NCBI RefSeq assembly: GCF_905220415.1 | Contig: NC_059548.1 | Location: 11,140,670 to 11,204,669, forward strand | Reading direction: 5' to 3' | Origin: Colias croceus | Taxonomy: Eukaryota > Arthropoda > Insecta > Lepidoptera > Pieridae | Length of the DNA stretch: 64,000 bases | In this document: positions 54,640 to 64,000 of the stretch, piece by piece | Position numbering within the stretch: the first letter of the stretch is position 1 | How the letters are laid out: every line of letters starts with the position of its first letter | Notes under the pieces: model-generated | Databases searched by the model: none | What the model was told of the DNA's origin: nothing | Seen by the model: only the letters and a program-made list of their open reading frames with translations | Translations under genes and position numbers: made by a program

Positions 54640-55896
54640 CTAGCAATACGCTACCGCCGATCTGGCTAGAGCGTCCCACTTCTTTCGTTCAAAACATTCA
54701 CGATCAAAGGCGCTGTGCTCAGCGCTACCTTTCTTGGCCTTAGTGCAGTTAATGCACTGAGGCGCTTCTCCCCGCAACCACTTGTCGCATTCAGTCCTCA
54801 TATGAGGACCAGCGCAGTGGCTGCATCGGTCCTTCTCTTCCCTACACACCCGCCTCGTGTGCCCATACCCAAGACAGCGCGAGCACTGCACTAGGGGACT
54901 TTGATCCATTACTCTCACTCTGCCCAACCCTATGTGGGCGTATCCCTCATTCATCCATCTTCTCCATACCTGTGGGTCCGCTCTTACCACTACGTGGTTT
55001 TGGAGGGGGTTCCTAGCTTTCATCACATATGCTATCTCAACATTTCGCTCTTCCCCCTTCAAGCCCTCAAGTATGCCTGCGTTTTGGTTCTTCAGCGCAG
55101 TGATGAAGTCAGCAGTGTCACACTTCATCACATCCCTGAAGACCAGAAGGGGGCTCTTATTTCTAACATCTTCCACTACTAGTCCCTCATTCTTACTCAG
55201 TCTTTCCTTCACCTTGACTCTTTCTTCCTCATTCGCACAGCCGACGACTACCCTTCTATTCTTAACCTTTCTTACTCTCTCCACCTTTACCCATCCGTCC
55301 CTTGCATCCACAGTCTTCCTTATCTTCTCTAGCACCTCATCGCCTGTCTCTTGTTCGTCTTTGGATGACACCATGACTGAATGCAGCGCCCTTGCTTCGG
55401 GGAGTTTCTCAATGACTCCCCTCGAGACAACGCTCGCATAAGTCGCCGTTTTGGCGACAGCCATGTTGCCCTCCAGAAGCGAACTCAGTCTCTCCATTTT
55501 GCTTTCATTTTCCTTCATGCTTTCTGTCATCTCTTTCATTCTAGTCATCATTTCTTTCATTCCTTCAGTTAGGTCCACACTGGAGCCAGCATCGGATGGC
55601 GGGGGGGGATGTATAGGGTCCCCACTACGCCCTCCACTACCAGCCCTGGCATTGGTGAGTTCAATCTCCATCTCTTTTATTATGTCATACATTCTTTCCA
55701 GCGCCAGTATAACCCCATCTTTTATGTCAGTTTTTAAATTACGAGACTCTCGCAGATGGGCTTTTCCTTTCATCAGACAGGCTTTCCCTTCTGCAGTCCG
55801 ACTTGTCATAGTTTTAGGCGCTGCTGTGGTTGCAGGCTTTTTAGATTCAGAAATTGTGAACGTGTCACTGGCACGCCTCTGGGGAGTGTGGATCAT
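54640..55896 (-). CDS. TRAS ORF1, Gag-like zinc-knuckle protein (418 aa, copy 2)
   Basis: Structural RNA-binding protein of the TRAS element. Starts at ATG 55,896 (MIHTPQRRASDTF). A helical, charged middle (EGMKEMMTRMKEMTESMKEN, about residues 110-150) is probably a coiled coil. Three zinc knuckles lie near the C-terminus: CSRCLGYGHTRRVC, CSHCAGPHMRTEC and CINCTKAKKGSAEHSAFDREC-like spacing. It ends at TAG (54,640-54,642). The ORF2 frame, shifted +1, opens inside its last codons. The start lies 16 bases after a 51-nt T tract. Intact, and very close to the copy at 62,307-63,593 except for small indels in the coiled-coil region. Confidence 0.9.
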   Translation of the reverse strand: MIHTPQRRASDTFTISESKKPATTAAPKTMTSRTAEGKACLMKGKAHLRESRNLKTDIKDGVILALERMYDIIKEMEIELTNARAGSGGRSGDPIHPPPPSDAGSSVDLTEGMKEMMTRMKEMTESMKENESKMERLSSLLEGNMAVAKTATYASVVSRGVIEKLPEARALHSVMVSSKDEQETGDEVLEKIRKTVDARDGWVKVERVRKVKNRRVVVGCANEEERVKVKERLSKNEGLVVEDVRNKSPLLVFRDVMKCDTADFITALKNQNAGILEGLKGEERNVEIAYVMKARNPLQNHVVVRADPQVWRRWMNEGYAHIGLGRVRVMDQSPLVQCSRCLGYGHTRRVCREEKDRCSHCAGPHMRTECDKWLRGEAPQCINCTKAKKGSAEHSAFDRECFERKKWDALARSAVAYC

Positions 55897-55911
55897 TGCG
55901 ACGACTTAGGG

Positions 55912-55962
<51 letters not shown>
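55912..55962 (-). repeat. 51-nt T tract (sense) upstream of TRAS ORF1, copy 2
   Basis: A homopolymer of A on the + strand, T in the sense strand, ends 15 bases before the ORF1 ATG with CCCTAAG between. Copy 3 has the same tract at 66 nt. It is unusual for a 5' UTR. Confidence 0.9.
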
Positions 55963-55964
<2 letters not shown>

Positions 55965-57954
55965 CTGTCAATAGTACTTAACTCTATCAGGCCTCCCAAT
56001 AGGGGAGACACCTGTCAATAATTTAGAATAAAATAAAATAAAAATAAAAATGAATTGCAGTAAATACTAATATGATATTAGTAATACCTAGTTATATTTT
56101 TAAGACTAGTCAAATAAAAATGAATAAAAGATATAAAATATAAAATATTAATATACAGATATAAAATATTAATAATATCTAGGTCAATAATAATTAAAAC
56201 TAATCAACAGTAAGTCAAGTCAATACTTATATATATCTATTAAGTTGTATTTATATAGTCAGTCAATAATTACAATATCACAGTAAGATATTAATAATAT
56301 CTAGGTCAATAGATAAAGCTAAAGCCGGTCAATACTGAGAACTCAAGTCAATAATTATTATACAAAATAATCTATCTGTACGATAATTATCGTACGGCTC
56401 GACCTGGTAAGCTAGCTAGTAAGCTAGTCAATAGTCAATACTAAAAACTCAAGTCAATATTATTATTTTACTTAAAACTATCAGGCCTCCCAATAGGGGA
56501 TACACCTGTCAATAATTGAGAATAAAATTAATCACAGTAAAATATTAATATCTAGGTCAATAAATGTAGTCAATAGTAAGAAGTCAAGTCAATAATAATT
56601 ATTATACTTAACACTAGATAAAATAGAATGAATGAAAAATCAAATTAATCAATACGTACAATAATTATCGTATTTGTACGATAATTATCGTACAAATGTA
56701 ATTATCGTTCTTGTACGATAATTATCGTACGTCACTTTAAAAGTCAATATTAATGTCAATGTTTTAAAATGAATCACAAAATTTGTTTAATATAGATAGT
56801 ATTAATATATTATAATATCTAGGTCAATACAAAATGTTCTGTGGTTTCATGTTACCACGGCAAAGCGAAACTTAATATAATTATCAACACAATTATTATA
56901 CCTAGTAAGCTAGCTAGTAAGCTAGTCAATACTTAACACTATCAGGTCTCCCAATAGGGGAGTCGCCTGTCAATAATTTAAGATAATATATAGTTAAAAT
57001 GAAAATGAATACATGTATAAACAAATAAATAATACATATGAATAATATATGATAAAATTATAATATTGTGTTGTGTGTATCTAATGGTCCCTAAGCACTC
57101 AATATACAGCTAAATCTAACAGCTACACCAAAAATGATATAGCTGGTCTATTACTTACACTTACAATTTATAATTTACTAGTAAAAGAACAAAAATCCAA
57201 AATATAAATTAAATTAAAAAGATAATAATTTAGGTTCAAAAACATTCATCCACCGCCACGTGTTTGTTGTTTTTGTTCATAACACCCGTGACCTACTTAG
57301 CTTTTTCTCTTAAAATACGTTATAAAAAGTTATAAGCTTTGTGTAGGAGGGTGTATAAAGTATTTGGGCACACAGTTCAACACAAAACAAGGTGTAAGCG
57401 AAAGGGGGAAAGTGCAGTTTTGGCGGAGAAAGTTCTGTTTATAGGTTAAAAACACTTTTGTGTCTAACTTCGCCAATTTAGCTCCGATTTCCCCGGAACA
57501 AAAACCAAAGGCTTTGTTTTGATAAAACGCGTCTATTTACACCATTATCTTTCACCATACACTGAGTAAAGGGGGATTGTCACTGCCCGACTTACCAAAA
57601 ATTGTTTGTTTTTTTTGATTTATGGGTCCAAAAAATCCTAAAATTTGCACAAACACTCTTCTCACAAACACACACAACACTGCAGTTCCAGTTCTCGAAG
57701 TCCCCGATATAAATCGGGACTTTCCAGCGATGTCGTAATTTTTGTTAATATCGTGAAAATTTCTTTTGGCTATAACTTTCCACTGTCTGATCCGATTTAA
57801 AATCAGTTTTCGCGTCCGTATTCTGCGTTTTAGCGCGCATCCATTGGTATATAACACTAATGTGTAAGTTGTAAAAATACCACTTTTCTAAAAAACAATG
57901 TTAGGAGCGATGCGATTTCGCTGTCAACGGGTCGCGTTCGGGCAAATGACTGAT
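55963..57954 (-). promoter_or_regulatory. TRAS copy 2 5' region with internal repeats and palindromes
   Basis: About 2 kb, AT-rich, without ORFs. A ~45-bp motif around CCCAATAGGGGA...CACCTGTCAATAATT occurs three times at a spacing of about 470-480 bp (55,987; 56,472; 56,941). Perfect palindromes GTACGATAATTATCGTAC occur at about 56,378-56,395 (edge approximate), 56,680 and 56,713. The sense-strand beginning (57,954 down to about 57,560) includes TAAAACGCAGAATACGGACG and may hold the internal promoter expected in a non-LTR element. The assignment to TRAS rests on continuity with copy 2 and on the telomeric junction at 57,954/57,955. Confidence 0.7.
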
Positions 57955-58196
57955 GGTTAGGTTAGGTTAGGTTAGGTAAGGTTAGGTTAGGTTAGGTTAG
58001 GTTAGGTTAGGTTAGGTTAGGTTAGGTTAGGTTAGGTTAGGTTAGGTTAGGTTAGGTTAGGTTAGGTTAGGTTAGGTTAGGTTAGGTTAGGTTAGGTTAG
58101 GTTAGGTTAGGTTAGGTTAGGTTAGGTTAGGTTAGGTTAGGTTAGGTTAGGTTAGGTTAGGTTAGGTTAGGTTAGGTTAGGTTAGGTTAGGTTAGG
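57955..58196 (+). repeat. Telomeric (TTAGG)n array 4, one variant
   Basis: About 48 units; one reads TAAGG instead of TTAGG near 57,977. Confidence 0.97.
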
Positions 58197-58629
58197 TTTT
58201 TTTTTCTTTTTTAAAAGCACCCGCCATCTCAGGGTGTTGTATGCTTTCCTCTGGAATATTGTCCAGAGATGTTTATTTTGCTTTCAATCAAATAAGTACC
58301 AAGAATTTTTATTTTATCAATTAGGCCTAAATAATACAATTTTAAGTAGAAAATACAAGTTAATAATTTACAATAATATTTCCAAATTAATACTAAAACA
58401 TAAAAATTACATAATTAAATATTACTTTTAAAAACTTACATTAATTAAAACATTGCATTGGGAATAATAAAAAATAAAATATAATAAATTAATACAATTT
58501 AAAATTTACAAATAAAATAATAAAATTAAGTATTGAATTTAAAACCTACATAAATTAAAAACATTACAATGAAATTTATAAAAACAATAAAACAATACGG
58601 CACAGCACTTATAAAACTTAACCCTAATA

Positions 58630-61600
58630 TCACAGTAGCTTATCACAATTTCGTTTATTCACCACCCTCACAATTCTTTCGCAAAATTCCAAAAATTCAG
58701 TTCTCATTTTATCCCCCAGGGCCGCAGGCAGACTCTCACCCGTCATCGCGATGCCCAATTTTTGCTCAATAACATATCTATCTCTTGCAAAAATCGGACA
58801 CTCGAGCAACAGGTGAGAAACCGTCTCGTCGACTCCGGGCTGACACAGACACGATGGATTCTCCTTCAGCTTGAATCTGTTCAAGTAGAAGGCGAATCCA
58901 CCGTGTCCAGTCAGTGCTTGTGTGGTGTGGTGAGTGATGTTTATTTTCCGAACTATTTTGTATGCAGCAGCAGCGCTTGGGAAAAAGAGCTTCGTGCCTC
59001 CAGCCGTCTCCCCCACATCGTATCTCCTGTCCCATTCCCCGATCGTATCCTGTCTCAAGATACGCTTGACGAATGAAACAGGACACAGATCGTAGTCGGG
59101 TTTCCTCTTCGACCCCAGAGCGGCCTCCTTGGCTAATTGGTCAACTCTTTCGTTCCCCCTTAGCCCTGCGTGCGCCTTAATCCAAAACAGAGCGACCTCC
59201 CGCCTCTGCGAAGCAGCTTTTCGGAGGGCCGCCCGGCACAGCAAGGGGGTGAGGGGAACCGAGTGTGACGGCCTGGAGGGCCGATCTGGAGTCGCTGAAG
59301 ATGCCGACCTTCGACACTCCACTCTTGCAGGCTCTAATTACTGCTCTTTGGAGCGCTAGGAGTTCGGCCTGGTAGACGGTGCAATACGGCGGCAAAGCAA
59401 GCTTGACGGCCTTCGTCTCGGCCTCCCCCTCCCATACGGAAAGGGCGGCTCCGACTCGACCCTCAATCTTGCTGCCGTCCGTGTAGATCCTATGTACGTG
59501 GCTATAAGCCACGTCGGAATACGAGTCCTCGTCCACCAGCCCGAACCCCAGCCCTTCCTGCTCTGCCGGATGTGGGTCCTCAATCGCCGGAGCCATTCTT
59601 TCCACCTCCCTGTCTCCCAACGCTGGGTGCGACACCCCCTTCTTGATCCCATATAATCTCGAAACTTCGAGTATTCTGAGGTCAAGGGGGAGTATCCCAG
59701 CCAACAGCATAGCTGAGTTCAAGGAGACGGTCCGATATGCTCGGCAGATCTTTTGGGCGAACCCCCGTTGTACGGTGTTCAGCCTTTTTTGGACCCCCAT
59801 CTTTTCCACGGTGGGTGCCCACGCTGCTGATGCATACATAATAGTCGGTTCGATAACAGCTACATAAATAGTTCTTATAATATCTGGGCTAAGTCCCCAA
59901 CCAACTCTGGCTGCCCTAGCCAAGAGTTTATACCGGGCGATTGCCTTTTGGCATACCGTCCCGACGTGGGCGTTAAAGGTGAGGCCGCTGTCAATCGTTA
60001 GGCCTAATATCTTTATTTGAGAAAAGTATTTTATTTCCACATTCCCCATAGCGAGCCGTGGCACGTCGTATTTCAACCTCCTCGTGGAAAGGAGGGCACA
60101 AGTTTTATGTGGTGCAAATTTTAATTTGTTTTCCTTTCCCCATTTATCTATTGCGTTAAGGACACGGTTCGCTTCTATTTCAATTTCAAGGGCCGTGTCC
60201 CCCTCGAAGACCAACACAATGTCGTCGGCAAACGCTTGACAGAATACTTTCATCTCCTCTAACATCCATAGCAGAGGGTCCAGCAATAGGTTCCACAGGA
60301 TTGGTCCGCCTATGGACCCCTGCACGCACCCCTTGCTGGTCCCCCTACTCACTTGCACACCCGCATATCTAACTTTCACTCCCCTTTCACTCAGGTAGCT
60401 GCTGATCACCCGCCTCACGTTCCCCGGGCACCCAACTTCAGCCAACCGCACCTTTATGGCTGGCCACCAGGCGCTGTCGAAGGCTCCCTCTATGTCCAGC
60501 GATACCACAACAGAAATCTTCTTCTCCTCCCTCATATTTCTGATGTGGTTCACTAGTCTATAGAGGGCGTCCTCGGTGCTCCTCTGTGGCATAAAGCCAT
60601 ACTGGTGGGGGCTTATTTTGGGCAACAGGTAAAACCTGAGTCGGCCGACCAGCATCTTTTCGAAGATTTTGCCGAGAACAGGTAAGAGGCCGATCGGTCG
60701 ATAGGCTTTCGGTACCCGGTATGATTCCCTGCCCGGCTTTCGCAGTATAACCACGGTCGCCCACTTCCACTGTGCGGGGAAGTAGGCGGCAGAGAGGCAT
60801 CTGTTGAGCAAGGCAAGGAACCATCCCGGGTTACAATCTACAGCGTGCTGACAGATGTCGGCCGTAAGGCCATCCGCCCCGGGGGCCTTCTTGGGGTTGA
60901 AGGACCTTACGGATCTCTTCAACTCCTCCATGATGAAAGGAGGGTCGTCCGGGCCCGCCGGTGGTTCGGTGTCCAAGGACTCCGCACACCGGCGCACCCG
61001 ACGATGCCCCTCACTTTCACCACTTTCCTGGTCCTCGGGGTAGAAGGTCTCCGCCAACAGTTCTGCCGAGCTCCGGGCATCGAGGGTCTCACCACCCCTC
61101 GAAAGGGGCAGATCCTCCTCTCTCCCTGTGGCTCTACTAAGCACCCTGTAGATGCCCTCCCAGACCCCCTCCCTATCCTGTTTCCGGCAAAACTCCTTCC
61201 AACTCTTCTCTTGCGCTTCTTTCACCGCCTTTTCATACATCTCTCTTTCTTCCAGGTACAATCCAACCACGCGGTCTCTGCGATCAGGTGCTGCGTTTCG
61301 GATCCTGCGTCTCCTCGTGGCCACCTGCTTCTTCATCTGCGCGAGCTCATCATTCCACCACGACAAGGTGAATTTCTGTGTGTGTTTTTTGGTCGGCATT
61401 GTGTCTCTGCATGTCTGTGTGATTGCTTCAGTGTATCTGTCTATTGCGTCATCTATTTGTTGTGTGCTGTGTATTGTGTCTATGTCTTGTATAGTTAATT
61501 GTCTGTCCGACATCAGCTGGGTCAGTTTCTCATGAAACTGAGTCCAGTTTGCCTTGTGTGTGTTAAATATGCGTGTAGTTCGTATTATGTTCGTGCCTGT

Positions 61601-62272
61601 GGATTTATGTTGTCTGATGCCGAAGGATATGCCGTTGTGGTCCGAGCTCGTGAGACACTCCTCAACCCTCCAGTTGTCCACTCGGTTCAGCAGATCGTCG
61701 GAGCACACTGTCACATCCACGTAGCTGGAGTACCTTTTCCCACCTCTGATGGTATCGAACGTAGGGATGTCCCCGGTGTTGAGTATGTGCATTTCCATTT
61801 CTTCCAGTACAGCAGACACGTCTCTTCCTCGCGGGTCTTCCACTTCGCCACCCCACCACGGGCTTTTTGCGTTCGCATCGCCTCCCAGGACCATCCTATG
61901 GATACCCAGCTCTCTCCCTATCCGCCTAAGATGGTCCAGGTAGAGCCCCACTGGCTTATCGGGCTCGAAGTAGAAGGACACTACAATCATCTCCCAGGCT
62001 TTGGTTCTGAGGGTGGCCACAACGATGTTGTTACTGCTAAGGCGTGTATGTAGTTCGACATCCAGTGTGTCGTCGAGTACCACAATACACGCCTTTACTG
62101 CACCACCCCCTTCCCCTTCGCACTGGAAGATCCTCACTCCATTGTATGTCCTCATACTTTTCGCCCCCCCAACGTAGGGCTCTTGCAGCAACGCTACGCA
62201 TGCCTTACGCTTGGTGGCTTCGAGCAGTAGCTCCCTTGTGGCGATTTGGCTCCGCTGGAGATTGGCCTGCAA
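58630..62272 (-). pseudogene. TRAS ORF2, endonuclease-RT-RNase H, one frameshift (copy 3)
   Basis: First frame 62,272-59,177 (about 1031 codons): endonuclease, reverse transcriptase with FADD, and the start of RNase H including IYTDGSK, YQAEL and FSDSRSAL. It then shifts at about 59,234, where copy 2 has five more bases. The second frame (59,322-58,630) gives the rest of RNase H (NERVDQLAKEA) and the CCHC tail. The position that is deleted in copy 2 is intact here. Start problem as in copy 2: no ATG before LQANLQ. Confidence 0.9.
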
Positions 62273-62306
62273 TATTCGGTACTGGAAGGACTCACCTTGG
62301 GCAACC

Positions 62307-63593
62307 CTAGCAATACGCTACCGCCGATCTGGCTAGAGCGTCCCACTTCTTTCGTTCAAAACATTCACGATCAAAGGCGCTGTGCTCAGCGCTACCTTTC
62401 TTGGCCTTAGTGCAGTTAATGCACTGAGGCGCTTCTCCCCGCAACCACTTGTCGCATTCAGTCCTCATATGAGGACCGGCACAGTGGCTGCATCTTTCCT
62501 TTTCCTCCCTACACATCCTCTTTGTATGCCCATAACCAAGGCAGCGGGAGCACTGCACCAGTGGACTATGGTCCATTACTCTCACTCTGCCCAACCCTAT
62601 GTGGGCGTATCCCTCATTCATCCATCTTCTCCATACCTGTGGGTCCGCTCTTACCACTACGTGGTTTTGGAGGGGGTTCCTAGCTTTCATCACATATGCT
62701 ATCTCAACATTTCGCTCTTCCCCCTTCAAGCCCTCAAGTATGCCTGCGTTTTGGTTCTTCAGCGCAGTGATGAAGTCAGCAGTGTCACACTTCATCACAT
62801 CCCTGAAGACCAGAAGGGGGCTCTTATTTCTAACATCTTCCACTACTAGTCCCTCATTCTTACTCAGTCTTTCCTTCACCTTGACTCTTTCTTCCTCATT
62901 CGCACAGCCGACGACTACCCTTCTATTCTTAACCTTTCTTACTCTCTCCACCTTTACCCATCCGTCCCTTGCATCCACAGTCTTCCTTATCTTCTCTAGC
63001 ACCTCATCGCCTGTCTCTTGTTCATCTTTGGACGACACCATGACTGAATGCAGGGCCCTTGCCTCAGGGAGTTTCTCAGTGACTCCCCTCGAGACAACGC
63101 TCGCATAACTCGCCGTTTTGGCGGCAGTCATGCTGCCCTCCAGAAGCGAACTCAATCTTTCCATTTTGCTTTCATTTTCCTTCATGCTTTCCCTCATCTC
63201 GTTCATTCTATTCATCATCTCTTTCATTCCTTCACTTAGGTCCAGATTTCTCACCAATGCGTCGTCAACTACGCTGGAACCAGCATCGGATGGCGGGGGG
63301 GGATGTATAGGGTCCCCACTACGCCCTCCACTACCAGCCCTGGCATTGGTGAGTTCCAACTCCATCTCTTTTATTATTTCATACATCCTTTCTAGCGCCG
63401 TAATAACCCCATCTTTTATCTCGGTCTTTAAATTACGAGACTCTCGCAGATGGCCTTTACCTTTTTGCAGACAGGCTCGCCCTTCTGCAGTCCTACTGGT
63501 CATACCTTTAGGCGCTGCTGTGGTTGCAGGCTTCTTGACTGGTTCGGAGATTATGAACGTGTCACTGGCACGCCTCTGGGGAGTGTGGATCAT
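62307..63593 (-). CDS. TRAS ORF1, Gag-like zinc-knuckle protein (428 aa, copy 3)
   Basis: Starts at ATG 63,593. Same three zinc knuckles as copy 2 (CSRCLGYGHTKRMC first). It has ten more residues than copy 2, mainly a short insertion before the coiled-coil region (DDALVRNLDLSEGMKEMM). Overlaps the open frame of ORF2 at its 3' end. Intact. Confidence 0.9.
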   Translation of the reverse strand: MIHTPQRRASDTFIISEPVKKPATTAAPKGMTSRTAEGRACLQKGKGHLRESRNLKTEIKDGVITALERMYEIIKEMELELTNARAGSGGRSGDPIHPPPPSDAGSSVVDDALVRNLDLSEGMKEMMNRMNEMRESMKENESKMERLSSLLEGSMTAAKTASYASVVSRGVTEKLPEARALHSVMVSSKDEQETGDEVLEKIRKTVDARDGWVKVERVRKVKNRRVVVGCANEEERVKVKERLSKNEGLVVEDVRNKSPLLVFRDVMKCDTADFITALKNQNAGILEGLKGEERNVEIAYVMKARNPLQNHVVVRADPQVWRRWMNEGYAHIGLGRVRVMDHSPLVQCSRCLGYGHTKRMCREEKERCSHCAGPHMRTECDKWLRGEAPQCINCTKAKKGSAEHSAFDRECFERKKWDALARSAVAYC

Positions 63594-63609
63594 GGTGACA
63601 ACTTAGGGG

Positions 63610-63675
<66 letters not shown>
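63610..63675 (-). repeat. 66-nt T tract (sense) at the 5' edge of TRAS copy 3
   Basis: Homologous to 55,912-55,962 but longer. It abuts CCTAA repeats directly, so it also looks like a + strand poly(A) tail joined to the telomere. Confidence 0.85.
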
Positions 63676-63678
<3 letters not shown>

Positions 63679-63691
63679 AACCTAAACCTAA
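63676..63691 (-). repeat. Short telomeric repeat in reversed orientation
   Basis: CCTAACCTAAACCTAAC on the + strand: three units, one with an extra A. This is the only telomeric repeat in the window that runs opposite to the arrays at 42,993-58,196. Confidence 0.9.
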
Positions 63692-64000
63692 CAGGCTAAT
63701 CTCCAGCGGAGCCAAATCGCCACAAGGGAGCTACTGCTCGAAGCCACCAAGCGTAAGGCATGCGTAGCGTTGCTGCAAGAGCCCTATGTTGGTGGGGCGA
63801 AAAGTATGAGGACATACAATGGAGTGAGGATCTTCCAGTGCGAAGGGGAAGGGGGTGGCGCAGTAAAGGCGTGTATTGTGGTACTCGACGACACACTGGA
63901 TGTCGAACTACATACACGCCTTAGCAGTAACAACATCGTTGTGGCCACCCTCAGAACCAAAGCCTGGGAGATGATTGTAGTGTCCTTCTACTTCGAGCCC
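63692..64000 (+). mobile_element. TRAS copy 4, 5' truncated, + strand, runs off the window
   Basis: Starts exactly at the beginning of the ORF2 endonuclease (CAGGCTAATCTCC; protein QANLQRSQIATREL). The frame is open to the window end, through QEPYVGG. It is on the opposite strand to copies 1-3, with CCTAA repeats at its 5' side, which is the normal polarity for TRAS. Confidence 0.85.

Larger units (their letters stand above)
50485..57954 (-). mobile_element. Full-length TRAS-type telomeric retrotransposon, copy 2
   Basis: About 7.5 kb on the C-rich strand, close to the ~7.8 kb of silkworm TRAS1. Poly(A) tail is the T-run 50,485-50,514. 3' UTR 50,515-50,958; ORF2 50,959 to about 54,640; ORF1 54,640-55,896; a 51-bp T tract (sense) just upstream of ORF1; then a ~2-kb 5' region (55,963-57,954) ending at CCTAACC on the sense strand. 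ORF2 has a 1-base deletion near 51,799, so this copy probably cannot make full-length ORF2 protein. Confidence 0.9.
58197..63675 (-). mobile_element. TRAS-type retrotransposon copy 3, 5' truncated
   Basis: Same element as copy 2 in the same orientation. The poly(A) tail is the short T-run at 58,197-58,213. ORF2 and ORF1 follow, and the copy ends inside the T tract upstream of ORF1 (66 nt; 63,610-63,675). It lacks the ~2-kb 5' region of copy 2. Beyond it the telomeric repeat appears in reversed orientation. ORF2 carries a 5-base deletion not present in copy 2. Confidence 0.88.

Noticed and set aside
53178..55909. Open frames up to 217 codons on the + strand opposite TRAS copies
   Set aside because: Antisense shadows of conserved coding sequence, repeated identically in copy 3; no independent domain or start context.
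42993..58196. Regular repeats as a CRISPR array
   Set aside because: The repeats are contiguous 5-mers without spacers, in a eukaryotic genome; they are telomeric TTAGG.

Overview
The window looks like a piece of a moth or butterfly (Lepidoptera) chromosome that runs from subtelomeric DNA on the left into the telomere on the right. The evidence is long arrays of the insect telomeric repeat TTAGG on the + strand from about 42,993 onward. These arrays are interrupted by telomere-specific non-LTR retrotransposons of the SART type (+ strand) and TRAS type (- strand). This arrangement is known from silkworm chromosome ends. The left two thirds is AT-rich eukaryotic DNA with several repeat families typical of Lepidoptera. 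Species cannot be told from the sequence.

Layout. (1) 1-36,390: I recognise no protein-coding gene. The region is AT-rich and holds many transposon remnants: a Harbinger-like MITE (1,209-1,941), a tRNA-like composite element (7,717-8,127), several RTE/SINE-type 3' ends, a 423-bp-arm palindrome (21,296-22,318), a LINE reverse-transcriptase fragment split by a fold-back element (30,808-32,537), a head-to-head mariner-type remnant (33,426-34,298) and a MITE with 9-bp target duplications (34,458-35,182). Several GC-rich islands of unknown meaning stand out. (2) 36,394-42,544: one multi-exon host gene on the + strand, a class B (secretin-family) G-protein-coupled receptor most like the insect calcitonin/DH31-type receptors. 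Five exons join in frame to 381 codons. A sixth, GC-rich exon at 42,341-42,544 probably carries the tail and contains an in-frame UGA-C that may be read through. Its introns hold another 9-bp-TSD MITE and a Transib-like element into which a second tRNA-like composite inserted. (3) 42,993-64,000: telomeric compartment. The order is TTAGG array, a TRAS 3' fragment, TTAGG, one complete-looking SART (44,017-50,312; two ORFs joined by a TAATG stop-start overlap), TTAGG, a full-length TRAS (50,485-57,954), TTAGG, a second nearly identical TRAS truncated at its 5' end (58,197-63,675), a short CCTAA stretch in the opposite orientation, and the start of a TRAS copy on the + strand.

How the parts work together. 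The receptor gene is transcribed toward the chromosome end, and its last exon lies only about 450 bp from the first telomeric repeat. SART and TRAS each encode a Gag-like zinc-knuckle protein and an endonuclease/reverse transcriptase. In silkworm such elements insert into the telomeric repeats and help maintain chromosome ends. Here SART appears coding-competent, while the two long TRAS copies each carry one private frameshift in the RNase H region. The orientation flip at the right edge is either a real inverted junction in the telomere or an assembly artefact.
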